DNA of 64,000 nt, from NCBI GenBank assembly GCA_046349615.1, contig JAXMBZ010000011.1, forward strand, positions 1 to 64,000, given 5' to 3'. The DNA is from JADJNY01 sp046349615 (GTDB lineage Bacteria; Planctomycetota; UBA1135; GCA-002686595). Position 1 is the first letter of the stretch; each line of letters begins with the position of its first letter. Positions 26,038 to 38,522 of this stretch are shown piece by piece. The position numbers and the translations under genes were made by a program. Below the pieces are notes generated by a model that was not told the origin of the DNA, did no database searches, and saw nothing but the letters and a program-made list of their open reading frames with translations.

Positions 26038-26213
26038 CGTGAATCTCCCTGCGAGGCCGTGCGTCGCCTGGTGCGCTCCCTGCGCACGAGTTCGGCGACT
26101 TCAGCTCGACCCTAACACGGCTCCTCGAGCCTGGGACGATCGCCGCGACGAATTCCCCCGGCCCCAGTGCACTTCTCGCCCGCTCTCGCCACGCGTATCC
26201 TGCCGCGCCGACC

Positions 26214-30026
<3,813 letters not shown>

Positions 30027-30041
30027 CGTCGCTCTGCGCGT

Positions 30042-31631
30042 CTACCACCAGGTGATCGTGTAGCCGTTCGACGCGTTGAACGTCTCCGGCGGGCAGAACG
30101 CCGCGGCGGCGTTCCGGTAGTAGACCGTGTAGTGCGCGCGCAGCCCGCTCCCGACCGGCGAGCCCCCGCGCGCGGACAGCGTGATCGTCTCCGTCGAGTC
30201 CGGAAAGCTCGCCGAGCCTCCGACGAGCGGCACGGTCCGAAGCCGGATCAGGTTCCCGCTCGCGCAGCGAACGCCGTCACCGAACGGGCTCCCCGAAACG
30301 ACGAACCCATCCCCCTTCAGGAAGATGCAGCTCCCCGTCGCGTTCATCCCGCTCCCGTGGAGCACGACGTCGTCGAGGTACACGCTTCCGCTCGCGAGCA
30401 GGCTCGCGCCCGCCGGGTTGAACGAGCTCGCGCAGCCGTGATCGGGCGCGCCGAAGTTCGCGCACGGACACGACGTCGCCAGCGTTCCGTCGCCCGCGCA
30501 GTCCGGGGTCCCGACCGCGACGTCGCAACCGGCGCGCAGGAGCCAGAGCCCGCCGAGGCCGAGCTCTTCGTTGCTGTAGAGGATCGAGCCGGGCGCCTGG
30601 AGGTTCGTGTAGTCGAGCGCGCCGCCCGGGAAGCCGGCGAGCCAGCTGAGTCGGCTCCCGCCGCAGACCCCCGACGTGTCGAACGGAGCCGGTAACGTCC
30701 CCGCTGCGTGCGTCAGCGACACGCCGACGAAGAACACTCCGTGCAGCCACGGCGCGGGCGAGAGCGCCGTCGTCACGAACGCGTCGGTGTCGACGTTCTG
30801 CACGGTCGTCGGGTAGACGCCGACGAGCGCGAGCCCGGTGCGCGGATCGCCGTCGTCGTCCGTGTCGTCCCAGACGACGATCTCCGCCGGCGTGCCGTTG
30901 GGCGGCGATGCGCCGGGGAACGCGGCCGTCCCGAACGCCGTCGACACGTCGGTGACGTTCGTCCAGTCCTGGGGCGCTCCGAAGCGGTGCATCCACGCGA
31001 TCTGTCCGCCCGTCGTGAGGCCGATCGAGTTCTCCGACACGCCGTCGTCGTAAGCGCATCCTCCTGGCGGCGGGAGCGTGCCCGAGAGCGCGAAGCTCCC
31101 CGCGCCTCCGATCGCGCCCGGAAAGGAGCCGAGCTGGATCGTGTAGCTCGCGCCCGCGGTCGCCGTGAAGAACACCGAGCTCTGGAGAGTCCCGCAGGCG
31201 TCGTCGTCGCACACGATGGGGTTGCCCGTCGGGCAGCCCGAGCCCGCATAGATTGCCAGCATCGAGTCGATCCCGGTCAGGCCGATCGTCGTCACCACCA
31301 CGGCCCCGGTGCTGGGCGAGGTCCAGGTGAACCACAGATCGTGATCCATCGCGTTGGTGCCGAAAAGGCCGCACGCTCCGCTCGGAACGGCGCTCGTCGT
31401 CGCGAGGCTGTTGTCGAACGCGAAGTTGCCGTAGCTCGGCAGCGCGATCGGCGCCGTGCAGTCGTCGCCGGGGACGCCCGCGAGCGGCGCCGTCGGGGGC
31501 GCGACGACCGCCGCGGCCTTCGCGGGCGCGAACACGGGGACGCGCGTGGCGATCGGCGACTGCGCCGAGAGCGGCAGGGCGAGCACGGAGAGCGCGAGGA
31601 AGCCCGGGAGGCTCGAGTGCGGGATCGACAT
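30042..31631 (-). CDS. Secreted protein with PPC-like module and Cys-rich C-terminal domain
   Basis: 529 aa; start MSIPHSSLPGFLALSVLALP fixed by a good GGAG site five bases upstream (31637-31640). After the signal peptide comes a module of the form DCTAPIALPSYGNFAFDN, HDLWFTWTSPSTGAVVVTTIG, DSMLAIYAGSGCP, CDDDACG, FTATAGASYTIQLG, like bacterial pre-peptidase C-terminal (PPC) domains. A second region (about 220-360) carries Asp-rich DDTDDDGDPRTG. The shared domain ends the chain (CAGDGTLATSCPCANFG to NASNGYTITWW), here with an extra terminal Trp. Predicted to be exported; the role is unknown. Confidence 0.85.
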   Translation of the reverse strand: MSIPHSSLPGFLALSVLALPLSAQSPIATRVPVFAPAKAAAVVAPPTAPLAGVPGDDCTAPIALPSYGNFAFDNSLATTSAVPSGACGLFGTNAMDHDLWFTWTSPSTGAVVVTTIGLTGIDSMLAIYAGSGCPTGNPIVCDDDACGTLQSSVFFTATAGASYTIQLGSFPGAIGGAGSFALSGTLPPPGGCAYDDGVSENSIGLTTGGQIAWMHRFGAPQDWTNVTDVSTAFGTAAFPGASPPNGTPAEIVVWDDTDDDGDPRTGLALVGVYPTTVQNVDTDAFVTTALSPAPWLHGVFFVGVSLTHAAGTLPAPFDTSGVCGGSRLSWLAGFPGGALDYTNLQAPGSILYSNEELGLGGLWLLRAGCDVAVGTPDCAGDGTLATSCPCANFGAPDHGCASSFNPAGASLLASGSVYLDDVVLHGSGMNATGSCIFLKGDGFVVSGSPFGDGVRCASGNLIRLRTVPLVGGSASFPDSTETITLSARGGSPVGSGLRAHYTVYYRNAAAAFCPPETFNASNGYTITWW

Positions 31632-31821
31632 GGGAACTCCTTGCAGGGGAAGGGAGCGCGCGGACGTCCGCTCGTCCTTCAGGCGTTTCCAAGCGCCCGG
31701 CGAGTTCCAGGAATCCGCCTTTCTTCCTGCGGGTTGCCGCACGGACGCGCCCCGTTGCGCGCGGCGCAGCGAAAACCCCGTGCGCCCGACACGTCGAGGA
31801 CCGCGGACGCGATTCGCGCGC

Positions 31822-32649
31822 TCAACACCAGGAGTTGTTGATGACCTCGCCCATCCCGCCGGCGCCCGGGACGATGTAGCTCTTCTCGTCGAGCCCGCGC
31901 TCGCGGTCCCAGTGCGTCCCAGGCATCGTCGCGAGCACGTCGGGGTCGCTCATGCCGCGGTCGAGGCGCGCGGTGTAGATCACCAAGTTGTCGTACGCCT
32001 CGAGCACGTTCCGCAGGTACTCCGGCGTCGCGATCATCGGCAGCGCGACGATCTTGGCGGGCTTGCCGTAGTGCGCGTGGTAGTGCTCGAGCGCGCGCAC
32101 CGTCGTCTTGCCCGTCGCCCCCATCGGATCGGGGAGCAGGAGCACGGAGCCGTCGACGCGCCCGCCGATCTTGCTCCCCGACAGGTCGACGCCCGTGACG
32201 TGGCCCGCGTCGTCCGACTTGCGCGCCATGTTCAAGTGGTCGAGCCGCACGCGCTTCTCGCTGAGCACCGCGGTGAGGAGCTCGAAGCAGATCTGCGACG
32301 GCACGATGCCCGCGCGGATGATGTCGACGACGACGACGTTCGTCGCGGGATCGAAGAGCGCGCCGCGGTACACGCCGCGCTGGGGCTGCGTCGCCGCCAT
32401 GCGCGTCGGCTCCTCGGCGCGCACGCGCGGGAGCTCGCGCCCGCACCCCGTCATCAGGAGCGTCTGGTACACGCTGCGCAGGAGCGCCATCAGGTCGCGG
32501 TGCGCGACGTTCGGCGAACCGATGCGCGCGAGCGCGGAGAGCAGGTAGACGTTGTCGAGGATGTGCACGCGCTCGCCGTAGCGATGCTGCAACTCCCAGC
32601 CCCCGCTGCCGCCGCGCATCTCGGCCTGGAAGTCGTGAAAGGAGCTCAT
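31822..32649 (-). CDS. upp: Uracil phosphoribosyltransferase-like protein
   Basis: 275 aa. The PRTase signature is clear: NVVVVDIIRAGIVPSQICFELL, LNMARKSDDAGHVTGVDLSG and the PRPP loop VLLLPDPMGATGKTTVRAL; the C-terminal uracil-binding part reads YIVPGAGGMGEVINN. UPRT converts uracil and PRPP to UMP in pyrimidine salvage. The chain is longer than the usual ~208 residues, with an N-terminal helical extension (HRDLMALLRSVYQTLLMTGC lies in the usual dimer arm) and an insertion near the middle, so substrate preference could differ. Stands alone; upstream is a 700-bp gene-free stretch. Confidence 0.85.
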   Translation of the reverse strand: MSSFHDFQAEMRGGSGGWELQHRYGERVHILDNVYLLSALARIGSPNVAHRDLMALLRSVYQTLLMTGCGRELPRVRAEEPTRMAATQPQRGVYRGALFDPATNVVVVDIIRAGIVPSQICFELLTAVLSEKRVRLDHLNMARKSDDAGHVTGVDLSGSKIGGRVDGSVLLLPDPMGATGKTTVRALEHYHAHYGKPAKIVALPMIATPEYLRNVLEAYDNLVIYTARLDRGMSDPDVLATMPGTHWDRERGLDEKSYIVPGAGGMGEVINNSWC

Positions 32650-33358
32650 GCGAGTCGGGCGAAGATCCTACCGGAGCCCGGCGCGCGGGTGGGAGCCCCT
32701 CTTTGGGCGCATCCGTGCGGCGCGACGGTGAAGGACCGACTTCTCGAGGCGGAGAGCGCGGGCGCGGGCCGATTCGGTGGGCCGGCGGGCCCGTGGGACT
32801 CGGTCGAGCGCGGTTCACGGCACGCGGCGATCCGCGGCGGGAAGGAGTGCGCGAGGCCGATGGCGCGAGCCGCACGCGGCGCGCGCGGTCGTCCGTCGCC
32901 GGAGCGGCGTGCCGGCAGAGACGAACGATGGAGCCCGGACCGCGCGTCCCCGTCGCACGCAGAGCGCGCGGACCGCGAGCGCGCGCGGGACTCGCGTCCT
33001 CGAGTCGAACGCTCCTGCGTTCGTCGTGCTCCGCGAGGGGCGAGACTCGTTCCAACCCGCCCGTGTCTCTGCAACGCCCCGTGCGCGGTGCAGGGTCGTA
33101 GCCGTCGATTCGACGCGGGCGAGACGCGGGTCGCGCGCGGCGCGGGGGTGTGGTGCCGCGGGCGTCGCTTGGGCGCGCACGCCGTCGGCTCGAGGTCGAA
33201 GGCCCTCCGTGCGCGGCCGGCGCGCTCCGCCGAGTTCCGTGCAGCGCGTGCGAGCCTCTGAGCGTTCTGGTTGTCGTGCGAGGAACCTCCACCGACGCGT
33301 TCGACTTCGCGCACTCCGCTCTCGGGCGATCCCGCGACCTCGATCGGGTCCGCGCGCG
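32650..33358. other. Gene-free stretch of about 710 bp
   Basis: I see no convincing gene here. Open frames on both strands are Arg/Ala/Pro-rich with no recognisable domain, and the base pattern is GC-rich and scrambled. It may hold decayed sequence at the edge of the transposase/repeat island and the promoter for the uracil phosphoribosyltransferase gene. Confidence 0.5.
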
Positions 33359-34027
33359 TCACGGTCTCGCGCCGCGCGGCAACTCCCGGATCGAAATCAA
33401 CCCGCGCCGGCGCCACCCCGACGTCAAGAGCCACGTTCGCGCTCGCGCAAGCCACGTCGGCGCTCCGCGGAGCTCCGCCCATCCGTCGAAGCACGCCGCG
33501 GACGTGCACGGATCGAGCTTCTCCGTCACGACCGCGCCGTGCCGACGCGAATTGCCGAAGACGTAGACGAGCACGTTGCGCACGTCGCGCGGAGCCATGA
33601 GCTCGCGCGCGTGATAGCGGTCCGCGAACAGCGCCCCCGAACGACCGAGGAAGCGGTTCACCCGGCGAGCGATCCGCACGAGGAGCCCTTTCATGCCGCG
33701 CGCAAGAGCCTGCTCGTCCTCCGCCTCGCACACGAGGTGCACGTGGTTCGACGCGGCGCCGTAGTGCACGACGCGCAGACCGAAGCGTTCCGCGCCGTCT
33801 CGAAGCGCCGCACGAAGGACGTCTTGCACGCCGCGCGAGCGCAAGCTCTGCACGCCGTCGACGATGCGCACGGTGACGTGCAGCGGATGCCGCCCGGAGA
33901 GAGCGGGCCGCGCGCGATGCGCGACCTGAGGTCGCGTCGCGAGTCGCCTGCGCCCGGCACCGGCTCGCGAGCCGCCGCGAGACTTGAACCCGAACGAAGC
34001 TTGATGCTGATCGCGCTTGATCGTCAC
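33359..34027 (-). CDS. REP-associated tyrosine transposase (RAYT, Y1/IS200-like)
   Basis: 222 aa from a GTG start (34027). The family's layout is complete: RGGSRAGAGRRR at the N-terminus, RHPLHVTVRI, FGLRVVHYGAASNHVHLVCEA (His-x-His pair), LARGMKGLLVRIARRVNRFLG, GALFADRYHARELMAPRDVRNVLVYVFGNSRRH (catalytic Tyr within DRYHA), and WLLTSGWRRRGLI at the end. RAYTs cut and join single-stranded DNA at palindromic REP hairpins. It is not flanked by IS200-type ends that I can see but is directly upstream-bordered by a repeat array, fitting a domesticated RAYT beside its repeats. All motifs are intact, so it is likely active or recently so. Confidence 0.88.
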   Translation of the reverse strand: MTIKRDQHQASFGFKSRGGSRAGAGRRRLATRPQVAHRARPALSGRHPLHVTVRIVDGVQSLRSRGVQDVLRAALRDGAERFGLRVVHYGAASNHVHLVCEAEDEQALARGMKGLLVRIARRVNRFLGRSGALFADRYHARELMAPRDVRNVLVYVFGNSRRHGAVVTEKLDPCTSAACFDGWAELRGAPTWLARARTWLLTSGWRRRGLISIRELPRGARP

Positions 34028-34169
34028 AGCGGATAGACGTCGGTGACGACGGGCGGTGATCGAATTTCTCGAAGAAATGTGGGTGGAAAGTGGGTCGAAT
34101 GGAGACAGCGCCTCGACTGCACTTCGACGCGCCAAGCCGGAGCGGAGCGCGAGCGCACCGCGCGTCGTT

Positions 34170-34402
34170 TTGATTGGGCAGACATTCCGACACGCACGCT
34201 CGAGCCGACACGCACGCTCGAGCCGACACGCACGCTCGAGCCGACACGCACGCTCGAGCCGACACGCACGCTCGAGATGGGATCGGGACCCGAGCATCCA
34301 TGCACCGCCTTGATTGGGCAGACATTCCGAACACTCCACGTCGCCCCGGGCCGAAGCGGATCTCGAGCGCAAGGGCGTCATCTTGATTGGGCAGACATTC
34401 CG
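34170..34402 (+). repeat. Three copies of a 20-bp motif beside the RAYT gene
   Basis: TTGATTGGGCAGACATTCCG occurs exactly at 34170-34189, 34310-34329 and 34383-34402. The first and third copies run straight into a simple tandem repeat (18-bp units and 5-bp units respectively). In the transposase direction all three are upstream of its start. Spacers are unequal (120 and 53 bp) and unrelated. Confidence 0.9.
34187..34276 (+). repeat. Five perfect copies of an 18-bp tandem repeat
   Basis: CCGACACGCACGCTCGAG repeated five times without mismatch, starting in the last three bases of the first 20-bp motif. The unit is a multiple of three, so it stays open in several frames, but no gene is supported here. 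Confidence 0.95.
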
Positions 34403-34505
34403 CACCGCACCGCACCGCACCGCACCGCACCGCACCGCACCGCACCGCACCGCACCGCACCGCACCGCACCGCACCGCACCGCACCGCACCGCACCGCAC
34501 CGCAC
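34401..34505 (+). repeat. Microsatellite-like array: 21 copies of CGCAC
   Basis: A 105-bp uninterrupted run of the 5-mer CGCAC, beginning in the last two bases of the third 20-bp motif. Such a perfect array is expected to vary in length by slippage. Confidence 0.95.
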
Positions 34506-34510
34506 CGCGG

Positions 34511-35033
34511 ACTGGTACTCGAGGACGCTCCACCGGCTGCAAGCGCCGCCGAATTCGAGACACGCAGGCTCGTCCCGGATGAACACGAGGCTCGCCGCAG
34601 CGCGACGTGACGGACTCGCTCGCGTCTCTTCAACTTCTCGTGACAGCCCCACGCCCAGGAGCCCCTCTCGCAGCGCGCGCACCACAAACCGGCGCTCGAG
34701 GACGCTCCACCGGCTGCAAGCGCCGCCGAATTCGAGACACGCAGGCTCGTCCCGGATGAACACGAGGCTCGCCGCAGCGCGTCGTGACGGCCTCGCTCGC
34801 TTCTCTTCAACTTCTCGTGACGGCCCCACGCTCAGGAGCCCATCTCGCAGCGCCCGCACCACAAACCGGTGCTCGAGACGCTCCACCGGCTGCACGCGCC
34901 GCCGAATTCGAGACACGCAGGCTCGCCCCGAATGACCGCGAGTTGGCCGCAGCGTGTCGTGACGGACTCGCTCGCTTCTCTTCAACTTCTCGTGACAGCC
35001 CCACGCCCAGGAGCCCCTCTCGCACCGCCCGAC
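34511..35033 (+). repeat. Three direct repeats of about 177 bp
   Basis: Units start at about 34511, 34688 and 34865 (period 177 bp). Shared landmarks are GCTCCACCGGCTGCA, GAATTCGAGACACGCAGGCT and CTTCAACTTCTCGTGACAG. Copies one and two are nearly identical; the third has more changes and is cut short. Translations of either strand show no known domain. Confidence 0.9.
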
Positions 35034-35318
35034 CGGCTCCGCGCGAAGGGTCGAGCCGCCTGGCGCGCGGTCACGACGCCCACGACGTCGACGGTCCGCT
35101 CGCTCCCGCACGGCTCACACGCACACGGGGTTCGAAGTCCAGCGAGCGCTTCGCGCACGCGCGCTCGACGAGGACGAAGGAGCGCGGGCCCACTCCGCGT
35201 TCGACCCTCGCGCGCGTCCCGGGCCCGGCGGCTCGCCTGCGCGCCTCTCTCACGATCGAACGCGCGGGGCGCCGCCTTTTGTCGCGACGCCCTTCACGCC
35301 GGGCCGAACGCTCCGGCC
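35034..35318. other. Gap between the repeat array and the aminotransferase gene
   Basis: About 285 bp. I see nothing in it beyond GC-rich sequence; frames here are Arg-rich shadows. Confidence 0.5.
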
Positions 35319-36572
35319 TCAGACGCGCGCGCGCGCCGCCGCGACGCCGCGGGCGAGGGCCGCGACGAGGCGCGGGATCTCCTTCACCGGCGTCGAGCAC
35401 AAAGCGATGCGCACCGCGCCGTCGAGCGGCACGACGAACACGCCTTCGTCGCGCATCGTCTGCGCGGTCGTCTTCGCGTCCGGAGTGAAGACGGACACGA
35501 AGAACCCGCCTTCGTAGCGCGGGTACGCGAGCTTCGCGGCCGTCGCCTCGCGGTTGAACGCGCTGACGCGCTCGTCGAGCAGCGCGATCAGGCGTGCGCG
35601 CTCCGCGTCGGCCTTCGCGCGCTGCGCGGGCTCGGCGAGCAGGCCCGTGATCGCGAGCAGGCCGAGGTGGTTGCAGTTCGACCACGTCCCGCGGCACGAG
35701 AACGCGAGCGCGTTCGCGATCCGCTCGCGCTCCGGGCGGTCGGGGTGCGTCGCCACCAGGGCCCCCACGCGCGATCCGTACTGCGCGAAGCTCTTCGACG
35801 CGCTCCACGCGACGAGCACGACGGCCGGGTCGACCATGCGCGCGACGTGCTTGACCCAGTTCTGCGAGGCGCGCGAGCCGAAACGCGCGTACGCGAGATC
35901 GACGAGGAACGCGACAGGGCCGAGCTCCGCCGCGCGCCGCACGCTCTCCGCGACGGCGCTCCACTCCGCTTCGTCGAGCGAATAGCCCGTCGGGTTGTGG
36001 CACGGCGAGTTCAGGAACACGAGCGCGCGCCCCTGCTTCTTCATCTGCCGCACGAGCGCGTCCTCGAACGCCTGCACGTGGAAGCGGCCCTTCGCGTCGA
36101 ACATCGGGAACGTCTCGACCGCGCGGCGCGTCTCCTGCGCGATCGTCGAGTACGGGCCCCAGAAGAAGCTCGTCGTGAGCAGCGCCTGCCCCGGCTCGAG
36201 GAAGTTCGTCACCGCGTGGTGGAGCGCGCCCGTCCCGCCCGGCGTCGCGACGGCGACGGACTGCTCCGCGAGCGGACCCTCGCCGTAGAGGTCCTGGATC
36301 ACGGCGCGGAGGAACTCCGCGTCGCCCGCGATCGGCGCGTAGCTCGCCGCCTTCTTGAGCGGCACGCGCTGGAACGCGTCGATGACCGACGGCATGACCG
36401 CGAGCGTGCCGTCGTCCTCCATCAGCGCGCCGAGCGTCGCGTTGATCACGGACTCGCCCGCCTTCGCGCGGCGTTGGGCTTCGGCGTTGAGCGCGAAGAT
36501 CGGGTCGTCGCCCGAACGGGACGCGCTGGACGGGATCAGGTTCGTGGGGAATGCGGTCACGGTGGTCGTCAC
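35319..36572 (-). CDS. Class I/II PLP-dependent aminotransferase (aromatic/aspartate type)
   Basis: 417 aa. MTTTVTAFPTNLIPSSASRS then DDPIFALNAEAQRRAKAGESVINATLGALMEDDG. The fold-type I landmarks are PGGTGALHHAVTNFL, FFWGPYSTIA, FLNSPCHNPTGYSLDEAEW (Asn and Tyr around the cofactor), FLVDLAYARFG (Asp for the pyridine nitrogen), SASKSFAQYGSRVG (Schiff-base Lys and phosphate Arg) and a late VRIALCS (substrate carboxylate Arg). Length and motifs fit aspartate/tyrosine aminotransferases. It would interconvert an amino acid and a 2-oxo acid in the cytoplasm; substrate not decided. Divergent from the thioredoxin gene across ~218 bp. Confidence 0.9.
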   Translation of the reverse strand: MTTTVTAFPTNLIPSSASRSGDDPIFALNAEAQRRAKAGESVINATLGALMEDDGTLAVMPSVIDAFQRVPLKKAASYAPIAGDAEFLRAVIQDLYGEGPLAEQSVAVATPGGTGALHHAVTNFLEPGQALLTTSFFWGPYSTIAQETRRAVETFPMFDAKGRFHVQAFEDALVRQMKKQGRALVFLNSPCHNPTGYSLDEAEWSAVAESVRRAAELGPVAFLVDLAYARFGSRASQNWVKHVARMVDPAVVLVAWSASKSFAQYGSRVGALVATHPDRPERERIANALAFSCRGTWSNCNHLGLLAITGLLAEPAQRAKADAERARLIALLDERVSAFNREATAAKLAYPRYEGGFFVSVFTPDAKTTAQTMRDEGVFVVPLDGAVRIALCSTPVKEIPRLVAALARGVAAARARV

Positions 36573-36790
36573 GCGGGGCCTCGTCCGCTCTCGGGGAGTC
36601 CGTCGCGCGGTGGGCGCGCGCGACGGGGGCGAACAAGATAGCGGACGGAGCGCGCGCCGTCAGGGCTCGCGAGCGCTCGACGCGGTTCGTCTGCGCTCGA
36701 ACCGCCCTTTTTCGCTCCGCGGCGCACCGGCCCGCCGCGCTTCGGTCAGAATCGCGAGCCCCTCCGGACTCCGCCGCACGCACCCGCACC

Positions 36791-38095
36791 ATGCCGACCT
36801 CCCTCCTGACGCCCCTCGCCGCGCTCGCGCTCCTCGCCCCCGCTCAGACGCCGCCCGCCGGTGCGCCCCCCGCGCCCACCGCCGCACGCGCCGCGCACGG
36901 CAAGCTCGATTGGTTCCAAGGGAGCTTCGACGACCTCCTCGACGCGGCGCGAAGGAGCGGGCGACCGATCTTCCTCGATTTCTGGACGACGTCGTGCTCG
37001 TGGTGCAAGAAGCTCGACGCGGAGACGTTCACCGATCCCGCCGTCGTCGACTTCATGGGGAACTTCCTCTGCTACGCCGTCGACGCGGAGGAAGTGCGCC
37101 TCGGCGCGTCGATCGACGGCGCGCGGCTCGCGCAGCGCTACGGCGCGCGCGCGTATCCGTACCTCGTGTTCGCCGAACCGACGGGCGAGCTGCGCGACCG
37201 CATCGCGGGCTACCTCGCGCCGGGGGATTTCCTGCGCGAGGCGAAGCGCATCCGGAGCGGCGAGAACACGCTGACGGAGCTCGTCGACCGCGTGCAGTTC
37301 GAGCCCGCGAACGTCTTCCTGCGCGGCGAGCTCATGCAGCGCTATGCACAGCTCGGCGACGGGGACGCATCGAAGAAGGAGGGCGCGGAGCTCCGCGCGC
37401 GCATCGGACGCGGCGAGGGCTTCGACGCCTCGAGCCCGTACGAGCGCTGGCGCGTGTCTCAGCTCCTGCGCAACGCCGGCGACGAAGCCGGCGCGAACGC
37501 GCAGCTCGACGCGATCCGCCAGCTCGGCGAGCCCGGCGTGCGCTGGCTCGATCGGCGCGCCGCGCTCGACAACGCGGTCGCGACGGTGAACCTCGCGTTC
37601 CAGACCGAGAAGAAGCTCGACCCCGCGCCGCTCGCCGCGTTCATCGAGGCGGAGACCCTCCCCGAGCTGCGCTACGAGGGCTGGATCGCGCGGCGCAACA
37701 TGGAGAACTTCACCGCCGTGCAGCGCCGCAACGAGGGCAAGCCCGACGAAGAGGCCCGCGCGCGCGCAGCGGCGCGCAAGTCCGCGCGCGAGGCCTGGAA
37801 GTACTGTCCGCCGCGTTTTCGGAACGACGTCGCGCGCGAGCTCGTCTCGGCCTGGGTGCTCGACTCGGCGTCGATCTCGATGGAGGAGCGCGCGTTCGCC
37901 GTCGAGGTCGCGCGCAAGGCCGCCGAGCAGGCGCCGAACGATCCGAGCCGCGTCGACTTGCTCGGACAAGCGCTCGAGGCGCTCGGCCACCACGACCAGG
38001 CCGTCAGCGCGTTCCAGCGCGCGCTCGAGCTCGACCCGCGCCGCGCGGGGACGCGCGAGCGCCTCGAAGCGGCGCGCGCGGCGCTGGCCCGTTGA
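36791..38095 (+). CDS. Exported thioredoxin-fold protein with TPR-like tail
   Basis: 434 aa with a signal peptide (MPTSLLTPLAALALLAPAQ). The thioredoxin domain (about 38-150) shows FLDFWTTSCSWCKKLDAETF with a CSWC active site, then AQRYGARAYPYLVFAEPTGE carrying the cis-Pro region. The rest is helical, ending in a TPR-like unit (VDLLGQALEALGHHDQAVSAFQRALELDPRRAGTRERL). This matches DsbD-gamma/thioredoxin-like exported proteins that reduce or maintain thiols in the periplasm, which would suit a genome rich in exported cysteine-containing proteins. Confidence 0.85.
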   Translation: MPTSLLTPLAALALLAPAQTPPAGAPPAPTAARAAHGKLDWFQGSFDDLLDAARRSGRPIFLDFWTTSCSWCKKLDAETFTDPAVVDFMGNFLCYAVDAEEVRLGASIDGARLAQRYGARAYPYLVFAEPTGELRDRIAGYLAPGDFLREAKRIRSGENTLTELVDRVQFEPANVFLRGELMQRYAQLGDGDASKKEGAELRARIGRGEGFDASSPYERWRVSQLLRNAGDEAGANAQLDAIRQLGEPGVRWLDRRAALDNAVATVNLAFQTEKKLDPAPLAAFIEAETLPELRYEGWIARRNMENFTAVQRRNEGKPDEEARARAAARKSAREAWKYCPPRFRNDVARELVSAWVLDSASISMEERAFAVEVARKAAEQAPNDPSRVDLLGQALEALGHHDQAVSAFQRALELDPRRAGTRERLEAARAALAR

Positions 38096-38522
38096 CGCGG
38101 GCCCGGGCGGCGACGGACGGCGTGCGAAGCACGCGAGCGCGGGCACGCAACCCGCGCGTTCGCGGAGCGCGCAGCGTTCGAACGCGGAGCGCGCGACCTG
38201 CGTGACGAGCGCCGCGCTCTCCGTCGCGTTGTGCGCGCCCGGCCGCCGCGTCGGGCTCGTTCGACGGCGCAGCACGCGCCCCCTGCGTCGTGATCGTTCG
38301 GGGCGGGAGCAGCGCACGGTCCCGCGTCGCGCTCGCTCGAAGGCACGGCGCGCCGCCCGGCCGTCGCGCGCGCTCGAAGGCAGGGACCGCGCCGCCCCCG
38401 GCTCGCACTCGCTCGACGGTGGTGCGCGCGACCTCCGAGCGCGCGACCCTCGCGACCCTCGCGCCCCTCGCGCCCCTCGCGACTCTCGCGCCCCGCGCGC
38501 GTCCTTCGTATCCTCCCGATCG
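38096..38522. other. Gene-free 427 bp with a 9-bp tandem repeat
   Basis: No gene seen. At 38443-38496 there are six units of a 9-bp repeat with consensus GCGMCCCTC, showing a few substitutions. The sequence ends 26 bp before the ATG of the membrane-protein gene, so it lies in that gene's promoter or leader region. Confidence 0.6.

Noticed and set aside
34170..34402. Possible CRISPR array (three identical 20-bp repeats)
   Set aside because: Spacers are unequal (120 and 53 bp), contain tandem repeats themselves, and no cas genes are present.
34040..35110. Several open frames over the repeats upstream of the transposase
   Set aside because: They consist of translated tandem repeats (such as HRTAPHRTAPH) and keep open only because repeat units avoid stops.
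38443..38496. 9-bp tandem repeat as operator sites
   Set aside because: Units are simple GC-rich repeats with substitutions and no dyad symmetry; slippage explains them.
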